NCBI GenBank assembly: GCA_001464255.1 | Contig: LNFD01000276.1 | Span: forward strand, 1 to 7,277 | DNA length: 7,277 nt | DNA from: Actinomycetales bacterium Ga0077552 | GTDB taxonomy: Bacteria > Actinomycetota > Actinomycetes > Actinomycetales > Microbacteriaceae | Direction: 5' to 3' | In this document: one piece after another, positions 1-5,449 of the stretch | Layout: each line of letters opens with the position of its first letter | Numbering within the stretch: position 1 is the stretch's first letter | The notes under the pieces: model-generated | The model's database searches: none | What the model was told of the DNA's origin: nothing | Seen by the model: the letters and a program-made list of their open reading frames with translations, nothing else | Program-made: the position numbers and the translations under genes

Positions 1-1278
1 GGCCGTCTCGTCGATGAGGTAGGCGAGCGGCTGCGGAACCCCCGTCAGCGAGATGCTCGCGAGGAAGGCCGTGAGCCCTGCCGCGCTCTCGCCCATCGCG
101 ATCGCGCGCGTGACGCTATCGGCCGTGATGCGGTACCGGCCCGCGAGACCCGAGCTCTCGACCTCGGCGACACGGCGCAGGCGCTCGTCGATCGCGCCCG
201 CGAGCGGGCCAGGCGACACGATCGTGAGGTCGTGCTGCAGGTACACCTGCTCGACCTCGGCCGGTACGAGCGGCGCGAGCGCGGCCGCGGCCGCCTCGGC
301 GTCGTGGCCGACGAGCGCGCGGCCGATGCTGCTCGGGCGCCCGTCGACGGCGTCGGCCTGCAGCCCGCGGCGGTGCAGTCGGGCGAGCAGCGGGTCGCCT
401 CCGGCGGGGTACAGCCAGTCGACGAAATCGGCGAGTCCCGAGCCCCAGCGCGACTCGGCCCGCTCGGCGAGCAACGACACGAGCTCGGGGGGCAGGGCGT
501 CGCGCCAGGCCGCGGCGAGGGCGCTCCAGCGCTCGGCGAGCGGGCGGCGGCGCCAGAGGTCGCCGAGCTCGGTCGTGCGGGTCGCCCCGGAATCGTCGTC
601 GATGAGCCCGGCGAGCGCGGCCAGATCGGTGAGGGCCGCGAGCTCGTCGAGCCCGCACCCGGCGGCCGCCGCGAGGCGCTTGGCATCGGGCAGCGACAGA
701 CCGCCGCGCGCGAGCAGGCGGCCCGGGGTCTCGGCGAGGGCGAGCACGACCTCGGTCACCGCGGTCGTCGTCGTGAATGCCCGCTCGGCGGCGCCGCGGT
801 CGAGGAAGCGCCGGTCGGCATCGTCCACGGGCGCGAGCGCTGGCGGCGGAGCCTCGTCGCGCAGGGCCGCGGCGCTCGGCAGGCCGCGGGCGGGCCAGGC
901 GGCGAGCTCGGCGGCGACCGCCGGCCACACGATGACGTGGGTCGGCGTGCGGTCGGCGAGCAGGGCATCCATCGCCGCATCGAGGTCGTGCAGCACCTCC
1001 TCGGCGCTGCGGCCGAGTCGCGCGGCGAGCTCGTCGGGGGTCGCGCCCGTCTCGTCGTGCTCGGCGGCCGTCGCGAGCGCGGCGAGGGTGCGCCGCGTCA
1101 GGCCCGAGAGGGCGAGGGCGAGGGCGGCCGGGTCGAGCAGGGCCTCGGCGAGGTCGAAGACGTCGCGCAGGCTCGCCGGCGAGATCGCGCGCTCGCGGAT
1201 CACCCTCGCGACGACGGCGTCGTCGAGATCGCGCAGTCGCGCCGCGAGGGCGAGAGAAGCCGCGCTAGTGGCCGGCAT
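1..1278 (-). CDS. XPB/Ssl2-like helicase-associated protein, partial (3' end outside window)
   Basis: The minus strand is open from an ATG at 1278 to the window edge, giving 426 codons without a stop. At about residues 344-426 it reads VYLQHDLTIVSPGPL, then a stretch ending SLTGVPQPLAYLIDET. This fits the 'helicase-associated/XPB-Ssl2-like' domain (PF13625) of a large actinobacterial family. The preceding ~340 residues are Ala/Leu/Asp-rich and helical-looking, and no Walker A or DEAD/DEAH motif is visible, as expected for the non-motor part of this family. The start overlaps the end of the upstream membrane-protein gene by 14 bp, so the two are probably co-transcribed and translationally coupled. 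A DNA-repair or nucleic-acid-remodelling role is inferred from the family name only; the exact function is unknown. The family assignment is fairly firm. The start is less so, because the only SD-like bases (AAGG) directly abut the ATG. Confidence 0.85.
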   Translation of the reverse strand, partial: MPATSAASLALAARLRDLDDAVVARVIRERAISPASLRDVFDLAEALLDPAALALALSGLTRRTLAALATAAEHDETGATPDELAARLGRSAEEVLHDLDAAMDALLADRTPTHVIVWPAVAAELAAWPARGLPSAAALRDEAPPPALAPVDDADRRFLDRGAAERAFTTTTAVTEVVLALAETPGRLLARGGLSLPDAKRLAAAAGCGLDELAALTDLAALAGLIDDDSGATRTTELGDLWRRRPLAERWSALAAAWRDALPPELVSLLAERAESRWGSGLADFVDWLYPAGGDPLLARLHRRGLQADAVDGRPSSIGRALVGHDAEAAAAALAPLVPAEVEQVYLQHDLTIVSPGPLAGAIDERLRRVAEVESSGLAGRYRITADSVTRAIAMGESAAGLTAFLASISLTGVPQPLAYLIDETA

Positions 1279-1516
1279 CCTTGGCGGCTCGCCCCCGGCG
1301 CACGGCGCTGACGACGAGCAGCACGATGATGAGCACGAAGCCGATGGGCAGGCCGATGAGGGGCAGGATCGTGACGGCGGGCCAGATGCCCTGCGCGAAG
1401 TCGTCGCGCTGCAGACCGGCGCCCGTCGCGGCGATGAGCGCGATGAAGCTCGCGAGGCTGAGCACGACGATGCCGGCCACCATGTAGGCCAGCGCACGCT
1501 CCACGCGGTTGTTCAT
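1265..1516 (-). CDS. Small two-helix membrane protein of unknown function
   Basis: This 83-residue protein begins MNNRVERALAYMVAG. It has two hydrophobic segments, at roughly residues 9-32 and 43-69, separated by a short polar stretch (GLQRDDFAQG), and a basic tail (RRGRAAK). It resembles short actinobacterial membrane proteins often mis-named 'multidrug ABC transporter ATPase', but it has no ATPase motif. I chose the ATG at 1516 over an in-frame GTG at 1558. The 14 extra codons contain several A/T-ending codons unlike the rest, and a TATCCT -10-like element (1550-1545, minus strand) falls inside them. The GTG at 1558 does have a GAGG upstream, so that start remains possible. The gene overlaps the following helicase-associated gene by 14 bp. 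Function is not known. Confidence 0.75.
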   Translation of the reverse strand: MNNRVERALAYMVAGIVVLSLASFIALIAATGAGLQRDDFAQGIWPAVTILPLIGLPIGFVLIIVLLVVSAVRRGRAAKDAGH

Positions 1517-1544
1517 CACGAACGATTCTTCGGGCACGCCCTCC

Positions 1545-1550
1545 AGGATA
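1545..1550 (-). promoter_or_regulatory. Putative -10 element for the membrane protein/helicase operon
   Basis: On the minus strand the hexamer TATCCT lies 28 bp before the ATG at 1516. It is identical to the -10-like hexamer of the divergent csp gene. No convincing -35 element is seen. Its position supports the shorter start of the membrane-protein gene. Confidence 0.3.
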
Positions 1551-1570
1551 GGTGCCACGACCGACCTCGT

Positions 1571-1607
1571 TGTACCCCGCGTGCTGGGGTCAGGGGTACA
1601 GGGGTCG
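1571..1607. promoter_or_regulatory. Inverted and direct GGGGT repeats in the divergent promoter region
   Basis: TGTACCCC (1571-1578) and GGGGTACA (1593-1600) form a perfect 8-bp inverted repeat with a 14-bp spacer. GGGGTCA (1586), GGGGTACA (1593) and GGGGTCG (1601) form a short direct array. They lie between two divergent transcription units, just upstream of the csp -10, where an operator would be expected. The regulator is unknown. Confidence 0.35.
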
Positions 1608-1616
1608 CGAGACCGG

Positions 1617-1622
1617 TATCCT
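1617..1622 (+). promoter_or_regulatory. Putative -10 element of the csp-DUF3027 operon
   Basis: TATCCT matches the TANNNT pattern of actinobacterial vegetative promoters. It would start transcription near 1629, leaving a ~27-nt leader that carries the SD GAGGAG (1643-1648). No clear -35 hexamer is visible; the GGGGT repeats occupy that region. Confidence 0.4.
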
Positions 1623-1655
1623 CGGAGGTTGGATCACCAATCGAGGAGTGCGCGC

Positions 1656-2036
1656 ATGCCCACCGGCAAGGTCAAGTTCTACGACCAGGAGAAGGGTTTC
1701 GGCTTCATCGCCAGCGATGAGGGCGACGAGGTCTTCTTGCACGCCTCCGCGCTGCCCGAGGGCGCCGTGGTCAAGGCGGGTACGAAGCTCGAGTTCGGTA
1801 TCGCCGACGGCAAGCGCGGTGCGCAGGCGCTGTCGGTGCGCATCCTGGATGCGAAGCCCTCGCTCGCGCGCGCCAACCGCAAGTCGGCCGACGACATGTC
1901 GATCATCGTCGAAGACCTCGTCAAGCTGCTCGACGGCATCGGCTCGAACCTCAAGCGCGGCCGCTACCCCGACGGCGAGCACGGCAAGAAGATCGCGGCC
2001 GTGCTGCGCCGCGTCGCCGACGACCTGGAGGGCTAG
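1656..2036 (+). CDS. cspB: CspB-type cold-shock domain protein with C-terminal extension
   Basis: This 126-residue protein has an N-terminal cold-shock domain (about residues 1-66): MPTGKVKFYD, the RNP1 motif KGFGFIA and the RNP2-like VFLHASAL. These aromatic residues bind single-stranded RNA/DNA. Residues ~67-126 form an extension absent from 67-70-residue Csps. It includes the MSIIVEDLVKLLDGIGSNLK region and an alpha-helical, basic end. This longer architecture matches the CspB family of mycobacteria and corynebacteria. The ATG at 1656 is preceded by GAGGAG with 7-nt spacing. Its 3' end carries the SD for the next gene, so the two are likely translated together. Expected role: RNA chaperone/nucleic-acid binding in the cytoplasm. 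The extension's role is not known. The gene symbol follows the M. tuberculosis and C. glutamicum relatives. Confidence 0.93.
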   Translation: MPTGKVKFYDQEKGFGFIASDEGDEVFLHASALPEGAVVKAGTKLEFGIADGKRGAQALSVRILDAKPSLARANRKSADDMSIIVEDLVKLLDGIGSNLKRGRYPDGEHGKKIAAVLRRVADDLEG

Positions 2037-2042
2037 GCCCTC

Positions 2043-2645
2043 GTGGCGCGCGTCTCGAAGAAGGCCGCCGGCTCGGTCGCCGCTCCCGATGCACCCGACG
2101 CCGCGGTGCTCGAGCCCATCGCCCGGCAGGCGCTCGGCGAGATCACCCGCCCGGCCCACGTCGGGGCACTGCGCGACGTCGTCGTCGCCGACGATGTCGC
2201 GACCGTGCGCTTCTCGACCATGCAGGGCGGCTACCCCGGCTGGTACTGGACCGTGTCGATCGCGGTGAACCCCGGCATGCAGCCGAGCGTCCTCGAGACC
2301 GAGCTCATGCCCGCCGAGGGCGCTCTCGTGGCGCCCGACTGGGTGCCCTGGGCCGACCGGCTCGAGGACTACCTGGCGCAGCAGGCCCTGGAGGGCGAGC
2401 TCGCGGGCGACGACGGCGACTCCGACGATGACGACGGCGACTCCGATGACGACGACCTCGACGACGACTCCGACGACCTCGACGACGACGCGCGCGAGAT
2501 CGACGGCGGTCACCTCGCCGACGACGAGGCGGATGCCCTCGACGACCACCTCGACGAGCACGACCTGCACGGCGACGACGGCGACGACGTGTTCGACGGC
2601 GTCGACATCGACCTGCACCTCGACGACGAGCCGCACGCGCCGTAG
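2043..2645 (+). CDS. DUF3027 family protein with Asp-rich tail
   Basis: This 200-residue protein starts at GTG 2043, six bases after the csp stop. The SD GGAGGG (2027-2032) lies inside the last csp codons, indicating translational coupling. The family core shows at residues 58-71 (STMQGGYPGWYWTV) and 94-107 (ALVAPDWVPWADRL), which are typical DUF3027 signatures. The tail from about residue 122 to 200 is extreme: 37 Asp and 4 Glu among 79 residues, encoded by gac/gat-rich repetitive DNA. The function of the family is unknown. Its stable position beside csp genes suggests a nucleic-acid-related role, but this is inference. The acidic tail could mimic nucleic acid, bind cations, or simply be a disordered linker. 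Long open frames antisense to the tail are by-products of the gac repeats. Confidence 0.88.
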   Translation: MARVSKKAAGSVAAPDAPDAAVLEPIARQALGEITRPAHVGALRDVVVADDVATVRFSTMQGGYPGWYWTVSIAVNPGMQPSVLETELMPAEGALVAPDWVPWADRLEDYLAQQALEGELAGDDGDSDDDDGDSDDDDLDDDSDDLDDDAREIDGGHLADDEADALDDHLDEHDLHGDDGDDVFDGVDIDLHLDDEPHAP

Positions 2646-2669
2646 CCCGCTCCCAGCGCGGCTGCACTG

Positions 2670-2737
2670 CGTCTGGTGTCTTTCCTCACGTCTGGCCGTG
2701 AACGTTCGCCGCCAAGCGTGAAATGGCGCACCAGACG
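2670..2737. repeat. Palindromic repeat R1 (left flank of the AbiEi/DUF559 gene)
   Basis: This 68-bp imperfect palindrome is centred at 2703/2704. Perfect 9-bp ends are cgtctggtg (2670-2678) and caccagacg (2729-2737). TCACG/CGTGA (2686-2690/2717-2721) and the core GAACGTTC (2700-2707) are symmetric about the same centre; 23 of 34 positions pair. Compared with R2 at 3820-3887 it matches at 50/68 positions in inverted orientation and 45/68 in direct orientation, without gaps. It begins 24 bp after the DUF3027 stop. There is no T-tract, so it is not an ordinary terminator, although it could still affect transcription. Confidence 0.85.
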
Positions 2738-2741
2738 GCAA

Positions 2742-2823
2742 CCCCGCGCGGGGCGCTTGCCGGCGCGCCTCCTCCCATGTGCGGGTCAGAGCTCACCCGC
2801 GCACCGTCCGGCGCTGCCGGACG
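2742..2823. repeat. Cluster of three short hairpins upstream of the AbiEi/DUF559 gene
   Basis: Three inverted repeats follow one another. CCCCGCGCGGGG (2742-2753) is a perfect palindrome. GCGGGT/ACCCGC (2781-2786/2795-2800) has an 8-nt loop. CGTCCGGC/GCCGGACG (2805-2812/2816-2823) is an 8-bp stem with a 3-nt loop. They fill the space between R1 and the GTG start at 2857. No clear promoter hexamers are seen here. They could be part of the mobile unit or act as transcription roadblocks. Confidence 0.5.
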
Positions 2824-2856
2824 TCGGCGGGTCGGCAGCGGGAGCATCGTTCAGCC

Positions 2857-3807
2857 GTGGAACACTCCGACCTGAGGGCCCTTGTCGTTCGACTGGGTGA
2901 GCAACCAGATTCGGGCATCCGCGCTCGCGGCTACCGTCTCGCGCAGACTGGGGAACTGCATCGCATCGCGCCCGGCCGCCATGTTCTCGCTCATGCCTGG
3001 GCTGAGCTGGATCGGGATGCTCAGCATCGCCTCCGCGTGATCGCGGCCAGTGACCGGCTGCCTCTCGGCGATGTCGTGTCGCACTGGTCGGCTGCGGCGC
3101 TGTGGCGACTACCCCTGGTCGGCCAGTGGCCTGATCGCGTGCATGTCACCTCGCCCGTGCTGAGCCATCGCAAGTCGACGACGACGCTCGTGCGGTATCG
3201 GCGGCCGATCACCGATCCAGCCGAACGTGTCGACGACATCTCCCTCACGTCACTGGCCGAGACCGTGATCGACGTCGCTCGCGTCGGTACATTCCTGCAG
3301 GCGGTGGCGATGGGTGATGCAGCCCTATGGCGCGAGCAGCATCCTCGAGATGCGAACGGCCTCCTCGGGGTGACGCGCGCGCAGCTCGACCGCGTGCTGC
3401 AATTCAGCGGCGAGCATCGGGGTCTGGCTCGCGCCCGTCGTGTGCTCGGCTTCATCGATGGGCGGGCGAACCGGCCGGGCGAGTCGCTCGCGCGCGTGAC
3501 GATGGCCGAGCTCGGGGTGCCGGCACCGGTGCTGCAGCATCCCATCGTGCTGCCCGATGGCACCCGGTACGACCTCGACTTCTACTTCCCCGAGTTCGAT
3601 GTCGGTCTCGAGTTCGACGGGCGTGCGAAGTATCTCGACCCGGCGTTTCGGGGCGGGCGGACGGCCGAGCAGGTGGTCTACGACGAGAAGGTGCGGGAGG
3701 ACCACGTGCGCTCGGCGCTCCGCGGCTTCGGTCGGTGCGACTGGCGCGTCGCAGGCTCGACCGCGCTGCTCGGTGCAGTGCTGCGTCGCATCGGGGTTCG
3801 GTGGTGA
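2857..3807 (+). CDS. AbiEi-like winged-helix protein fused to a DUF559/PD-(D/E)XK-like domain
   Basis: The protein has 316 residues from GTG 2857 (GGGAG at 2840-2844, 12-nt spacing). Residues ~20-45 (GIRARGYRLAQTGELHRIAP) resemble the winged-helix start of AbiEi-type antitoxin-like proteins. Residues ~70-165 resemble the conserved middle part of that family (SHWSAAALWRLPL, TSLAETVIDVAR). Residues ~205-316 fit the DUF559/Vsr-like nuclease fold: GESLARVTMAELGVP with Glu209, then YDLDFYFPEFDVGLEFDG with Asp241, Glu252 and Asp254 where PD-(D/E)XK nucleases hold their metal-binding residues. No AbiEii toxin partner lies nearby, so an antitoxin role is doubtful. The gene is bracketed by the two palindromic repeats. 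Among its first 36 codons 13 end in A/T, against 3 in serC and 2 in csp, which suggests later acquisition. Domain assignment is from reading only; nuclease activity is not shown. Confidence 0.85.
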   Translation: MEHSDLRALVVRLGEQPDSGIRARGYRLAQTGELHRIAPGRHVLAHAWAELDRDAQHRLRVIAASDRLPLGDVVSHWSAAALWRLPLVGQWPDRVHVTSPVLSHRKSTTTLVRYRRPITDPAERVDDISLTSLAETVIDVARVGTFLQAVAMGDAALWREQHPRDANGLLGVTRAQLDRVLQFSGEHRGLARARRVLGFIDGRANRPGESLARVTMAELGVPAPVLQHPIVLPDGTRYDLDFYFPEFDVGLEFDGRAKYLDPAFRGGRTAEQVVYDEKVREDHVRSALRGFGRCDWRVAGSTALLGAVLRRIGVRW

Positions 3808-3819
3808 GGCGCTCCCGTG

Positions 3820-3887
3820 CGTTTGGTGCAGTTCTTCACCCTTGGTGCTGAACTTTCGCGGTCAAGCATGACGAAAGACACCAAACG
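3820..3887. repeat. Palindromic repeat R2 (right flank, inverted copy of R1)
   Basis: This 68-bp imperfect palindrome is centred at 3853/3854. Its ends are cgtttggtg (3820-3828) and caccaaacg (3879-3887), perfectly complementary over 9 bp, with 22 of 34 positions paired overall. It starts 12 bp after the stop of the AbiEi/DUF559 gene and ends 17 bp before the stop of the converging DUF2530 gene. Its reverse complement shares with R1 the block ggtgtctttc and several further symmetric blocks. No T-tract follows. Confidence 0.85.
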
Positions 3888-3904
3888 TGGGGGAAGCGGG
3901 GCGG

Positions 3905-4138
3905 CTAGGGGCGGCGGCGGCGCGAGACGAGCAACCCGGCGACGCCGAGCACGAGCCCGACGGCGATCGTCGTGAGCACGCGGGCGGGGTCGAACGGGGT
4001 GGGGGCGGAGAGCATCCCGAGCACGACCGCGAGGCCGATGAGCCAACCGCCGAGGCCGATCGCGAACGCCAGGGAGTCGTTCGTGACGGCCGGTTCGGGC
4101 TGCGGCCGGCGCTCGTCGTGCGGAACGTAGAGCCTCAT
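3905..4138 (-). CDS. DUF2530 family small membrane protein
   Basis: This 77-residue protein has a short polar N-terminus (MRLYVPHDERRPQPEP), then TNDSLAFAIGLGGWLIG beginning the first membrane segment (about residues 22-43). A second hydrophobic segment spans ~54-71, and the protein ends with the basic LVSRRRRP. The layout of two helices after a 'TND' motif and an Arg-rich C-terminus matches DUF2530, a small actinobacterial family of unknown function. The ATG at 4138 lies 7 nt after a CAGACT -10-like hexamer and has no SD, suggesting a leaderless mRNA. The gene lies 108 bp downstream of serC in the same direction and converges on the AbiEi/DUF559 cassette. Confidence 0.78.
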   Translation of the reverse strand: MRLYVPHDERRPQPEPAVTNDSLAFAIGLGGWLIGLAVVLGMLSAPTPFDPARVLTTIAVGLVLGVAGLLVSRRRRP

Positions 4139-4145
4139 GCGGCCC

Positions 4146-4151
4146 AGTCTG
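4146..4151 (-). promoter_or_regulatory. Putative leaderless promoter -10 for the DUF2530 gene
   Basis: On the minus strand CAGACT lies seven bases (GGGCCGC) before the ATG. Transcription would therefore begin at or next to the A of the start codon, which is common in actinobacteria. No -35 element is clear in this GC-rich stretch. Confidence 0.3.
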
Positions 4152-4217
4152 GCAGGGTCGCGGCGCGCGGGCGAGCGCGTTCCGCGCGCAGGGGCTGCGG
4201 GATGCGCGGCTCGCGTT

Positions 4218-4240
4218 GGGCGCGGGGCCGCGGCGCGCCC
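4218..4240 (-). terminator. Possible GC-rich stem-loop downstream of serC
   Basis: GGGCGCG (4218-4224) and CGCGCCC (4234-4240) form a 7-bp stem with a 9-nt loop, starting 6 bp beyond the serC stop. There is no T-run, so it would be a weak or non-canonical terminator. It might only stabilise the serC mRNA end. Confidence 0.35.
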
Positions 4241-4246
4241 GGCGAC

Positions 4247-5362
4247 TCAGCTGGCGAGCGCCTCGAGCACGAAGTCGATGCTGCGCGTGAGCTGGCGCAC
4301 GTCGTCGGGCTCGACGGCCACGAAGGTCGCGATGCGCAGCTGGTTGCGTCCGAGCTTGCGGTAGGGCTCGGTGTCGACGATGCCGTTGGCGCGCAGCACG
4401 GCCGCGAGGCGCGCGGCGTCGACCGACTCGTCGAAATCGATCGTGACAACGACCGGCGAGCGGTGCGCGGGGTCGGCCACGAAGGGTGTCGCCAGCTCGT
4501 GCGCCGAGGCCCAGTCGTAGAGGTGCGTCGAGCTCTCGGCCGTGCGGGCGGCCGCCCAGGCGAGGCCGCCCGAGGCGTTCATCCACCGCAGCTGGCTGTC
4601 GAGCAGCACGAGCGTGGCGAGCGCGGGGGTGTTGAGCGTCTGGTTGAGGCGCGAGTTGTCGATCGCTGCGGTGAGGGAGAGGAACGGCGGGATGTACCGG
4701 TCGGTCGCGGCGATCGCGGAGGCGCGCTCGATCGCCGCGGGGCTCATGAGCGCGAACCACAGGCCGCCGTCGCCCGCGAAGTTCTTCTGCGGGGCGAAGT
4801 AGTAGACGTCGGTCTCGGCCACATCGAAATCGATGCCGCCGGCGGCGCTCGTGGCGTCGACGACGGTGAGCGCATCCGGAGCGCTGCCGAACCGCCGCAC
4901 GGGCACGCTGACGCCCGTCGAGGTCTCGTTGTGCGGGTAGGCGTAGACATCGACGCCGTCGACGAGCCCGAGCTCGCCGCGGGTGCCGCCGGGGGTCTGC
5001 ACCACGTGCGGGGCCTCGAGCCACGGCGCCGAGGCCGAGGCGACGAACTTCGAGCCGAACTCGCCGAAGTCGAGGTGCGCGCTGCGGCGCTGGATGAGGC
5101 CGGCGGCGGCGACATCCCAGAACGCGGTCGAGCCGCCGTTACCGAGCACGACCTCGTAGCCCTCGGGCAGGCGGAACAGCTCGGCGAGCCCGGCGCGCAC
5201 GTCGCCCACGAGGTTCTTGACCGGCGCCTGCCGGTGCGAGGTGCCCAGGATGCTCGCGGCGGCCGCGAGATCGGCCAGCTGCTCGCTGCGCACCTTGGAG
5301 GGCCCGCATCCGAAGCGCCCGTCGGCGGGAAGCAGCGCGGCGGGGATCGTGATGTCGGCCAT
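4247..5362 (-). CDS. serC: Phosphoserine aminotransferase SerC
   Basis: This 371-residue fold-type I PLP enzyme catalyses 3-phosphohydroxypyruvate + glutamate to O-phosphoserine + 2-oxoglutarate in serine biosynthesis. Seen in the sequence: the N-terminal RFGCGPSKVR, the PLP-phosphate region GNGGSTAFWDVA (residues 74-85), the HNETSTGV segment (144-151), VDATSAAGGIDFD (168-180) with the PLP-ring Asp169, and the Schiff-base lysine in YYFAPQKNFAGDGG (Lys193). The GNGGST and KNFAGDGG wording and the length fit the actinobacterial/M. tuberculosis SerC subgroup rather than the E. coli type. The ATG at 5362 has no convincing SD but lies 6 nt after a TACCAT hexamer, so the mRNA may be leaderless. It is transcribed divergently from ideR, with an 87-bp gap. 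Confidence 0.96.
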   Translation of the reverse strand: MADITIPAALLPADGRFGCGPSKVRSEQLADLAAAASILGTSHRQAPVKNLVGDVRAGLAELFRLPEGYEVVLGNGGSTAFWDVAAAGLIQRRSAHLDFGEFGSKFVASASAPWLEAPHVVQTPGGTRGELGLVDGVDVYAYPHNETSTGVSVPVRRFGSAPDALTVVDATSAAGGIDFDVAETDVYYFAPQKNFAGDGGLWFALMSPAAIERASAIAATDRYIPPFLSLTAAIDNSRLNQTLNTPALATLVLLDSQLRWMNASGGLAWAAARTAESSTHLYDWASAHELATPFVADPAHRSPVVVTIDFDESVDAARLAAVLRANGIVDTEPYRKLGRNQLRIATFVAVEPDDVRQLTRSIDFVLEALAS

Positions 5363-5368
5363 GTGCCC

Positions 5369-5374
5369 ATGGTA
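5369..5374 (-). promoter_or_regulatory. Putative leaderless promoter -10 for serC
   Basis: On the minus strand TACCAT (TANNNT pattern) is followed by GGGCAC and then the serC ATG. The six-base gap places the transcription start at the start codon. No -35 hexamer is evident. Confidence 0.35.
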
Positions 5375-5405
5375 CCGAGCGCGCGCGGGCCGTTCGGCCG
5401 GTCGT

Positions 5406-5424
5406 TTAGGCTAGGCATGCCTGT
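5406..5424 (+). promoter_or_regulatory. DtxR/IdeR-type iron box overlapping the ideR promoter
   Basis: ttaggctaggcatgcctgt matches 13 of 19 positions of the consensus iron box TTAGGTTAGGCTAACCTAA. Its right part contains a perfect palindrome, aggcatgcct (5413-5422). The box overlaps a TAGGCT -10-like hexamer (5407-5412) and the probable transcription start. A metal-loaded repressor bound here would block RNA polymerase, suggesting autoregulation of the downstream gene. Confidence 0.6.
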
Positions 5425-5449
5425 TCCGCGCGATGAGAGAGGATGCGTC

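Noticed and set aside
53..1720. Very long plus-strand open frame opposite the helicase-associated gene
   Set aside because: It is Arg/Ser/Ala-rich with no domain signal, and runs across the divergent promoter region into csp. The minus strand carries recognisable family motifs.
2670..2737. R1 as a simple intrinsic terminator of the csp-DUF3027 operon
   Set aside because: No T-tract follows, and the internal sequence is shared with R2, which a plain terminator would not need. A secondary role in termination cannot be excluded.
1590..2741. 383-codon minus-strand frame opposite csp and DUF3027
   Set aside because: It reads as Val/Glu repeats produced by the complement of gac-rich DNA. The plus-strand genes have SDs and conserved motifs.
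2857..3807. A complete AbiE toxin-antitoxin pair
   Set aside because: There is no AbiEii nucleotidyltransferase gene next to the AbiEi-like gene; the neighbours are DUF3027 and DUF2530.
3887..5449. Long in-frame upstream extension of the ideR reading frame
   Set aside because: It lies antisense to DUF2530 and serC and has no family resemblance. IdeR begins at the GTG at 5450 with a clear SD.
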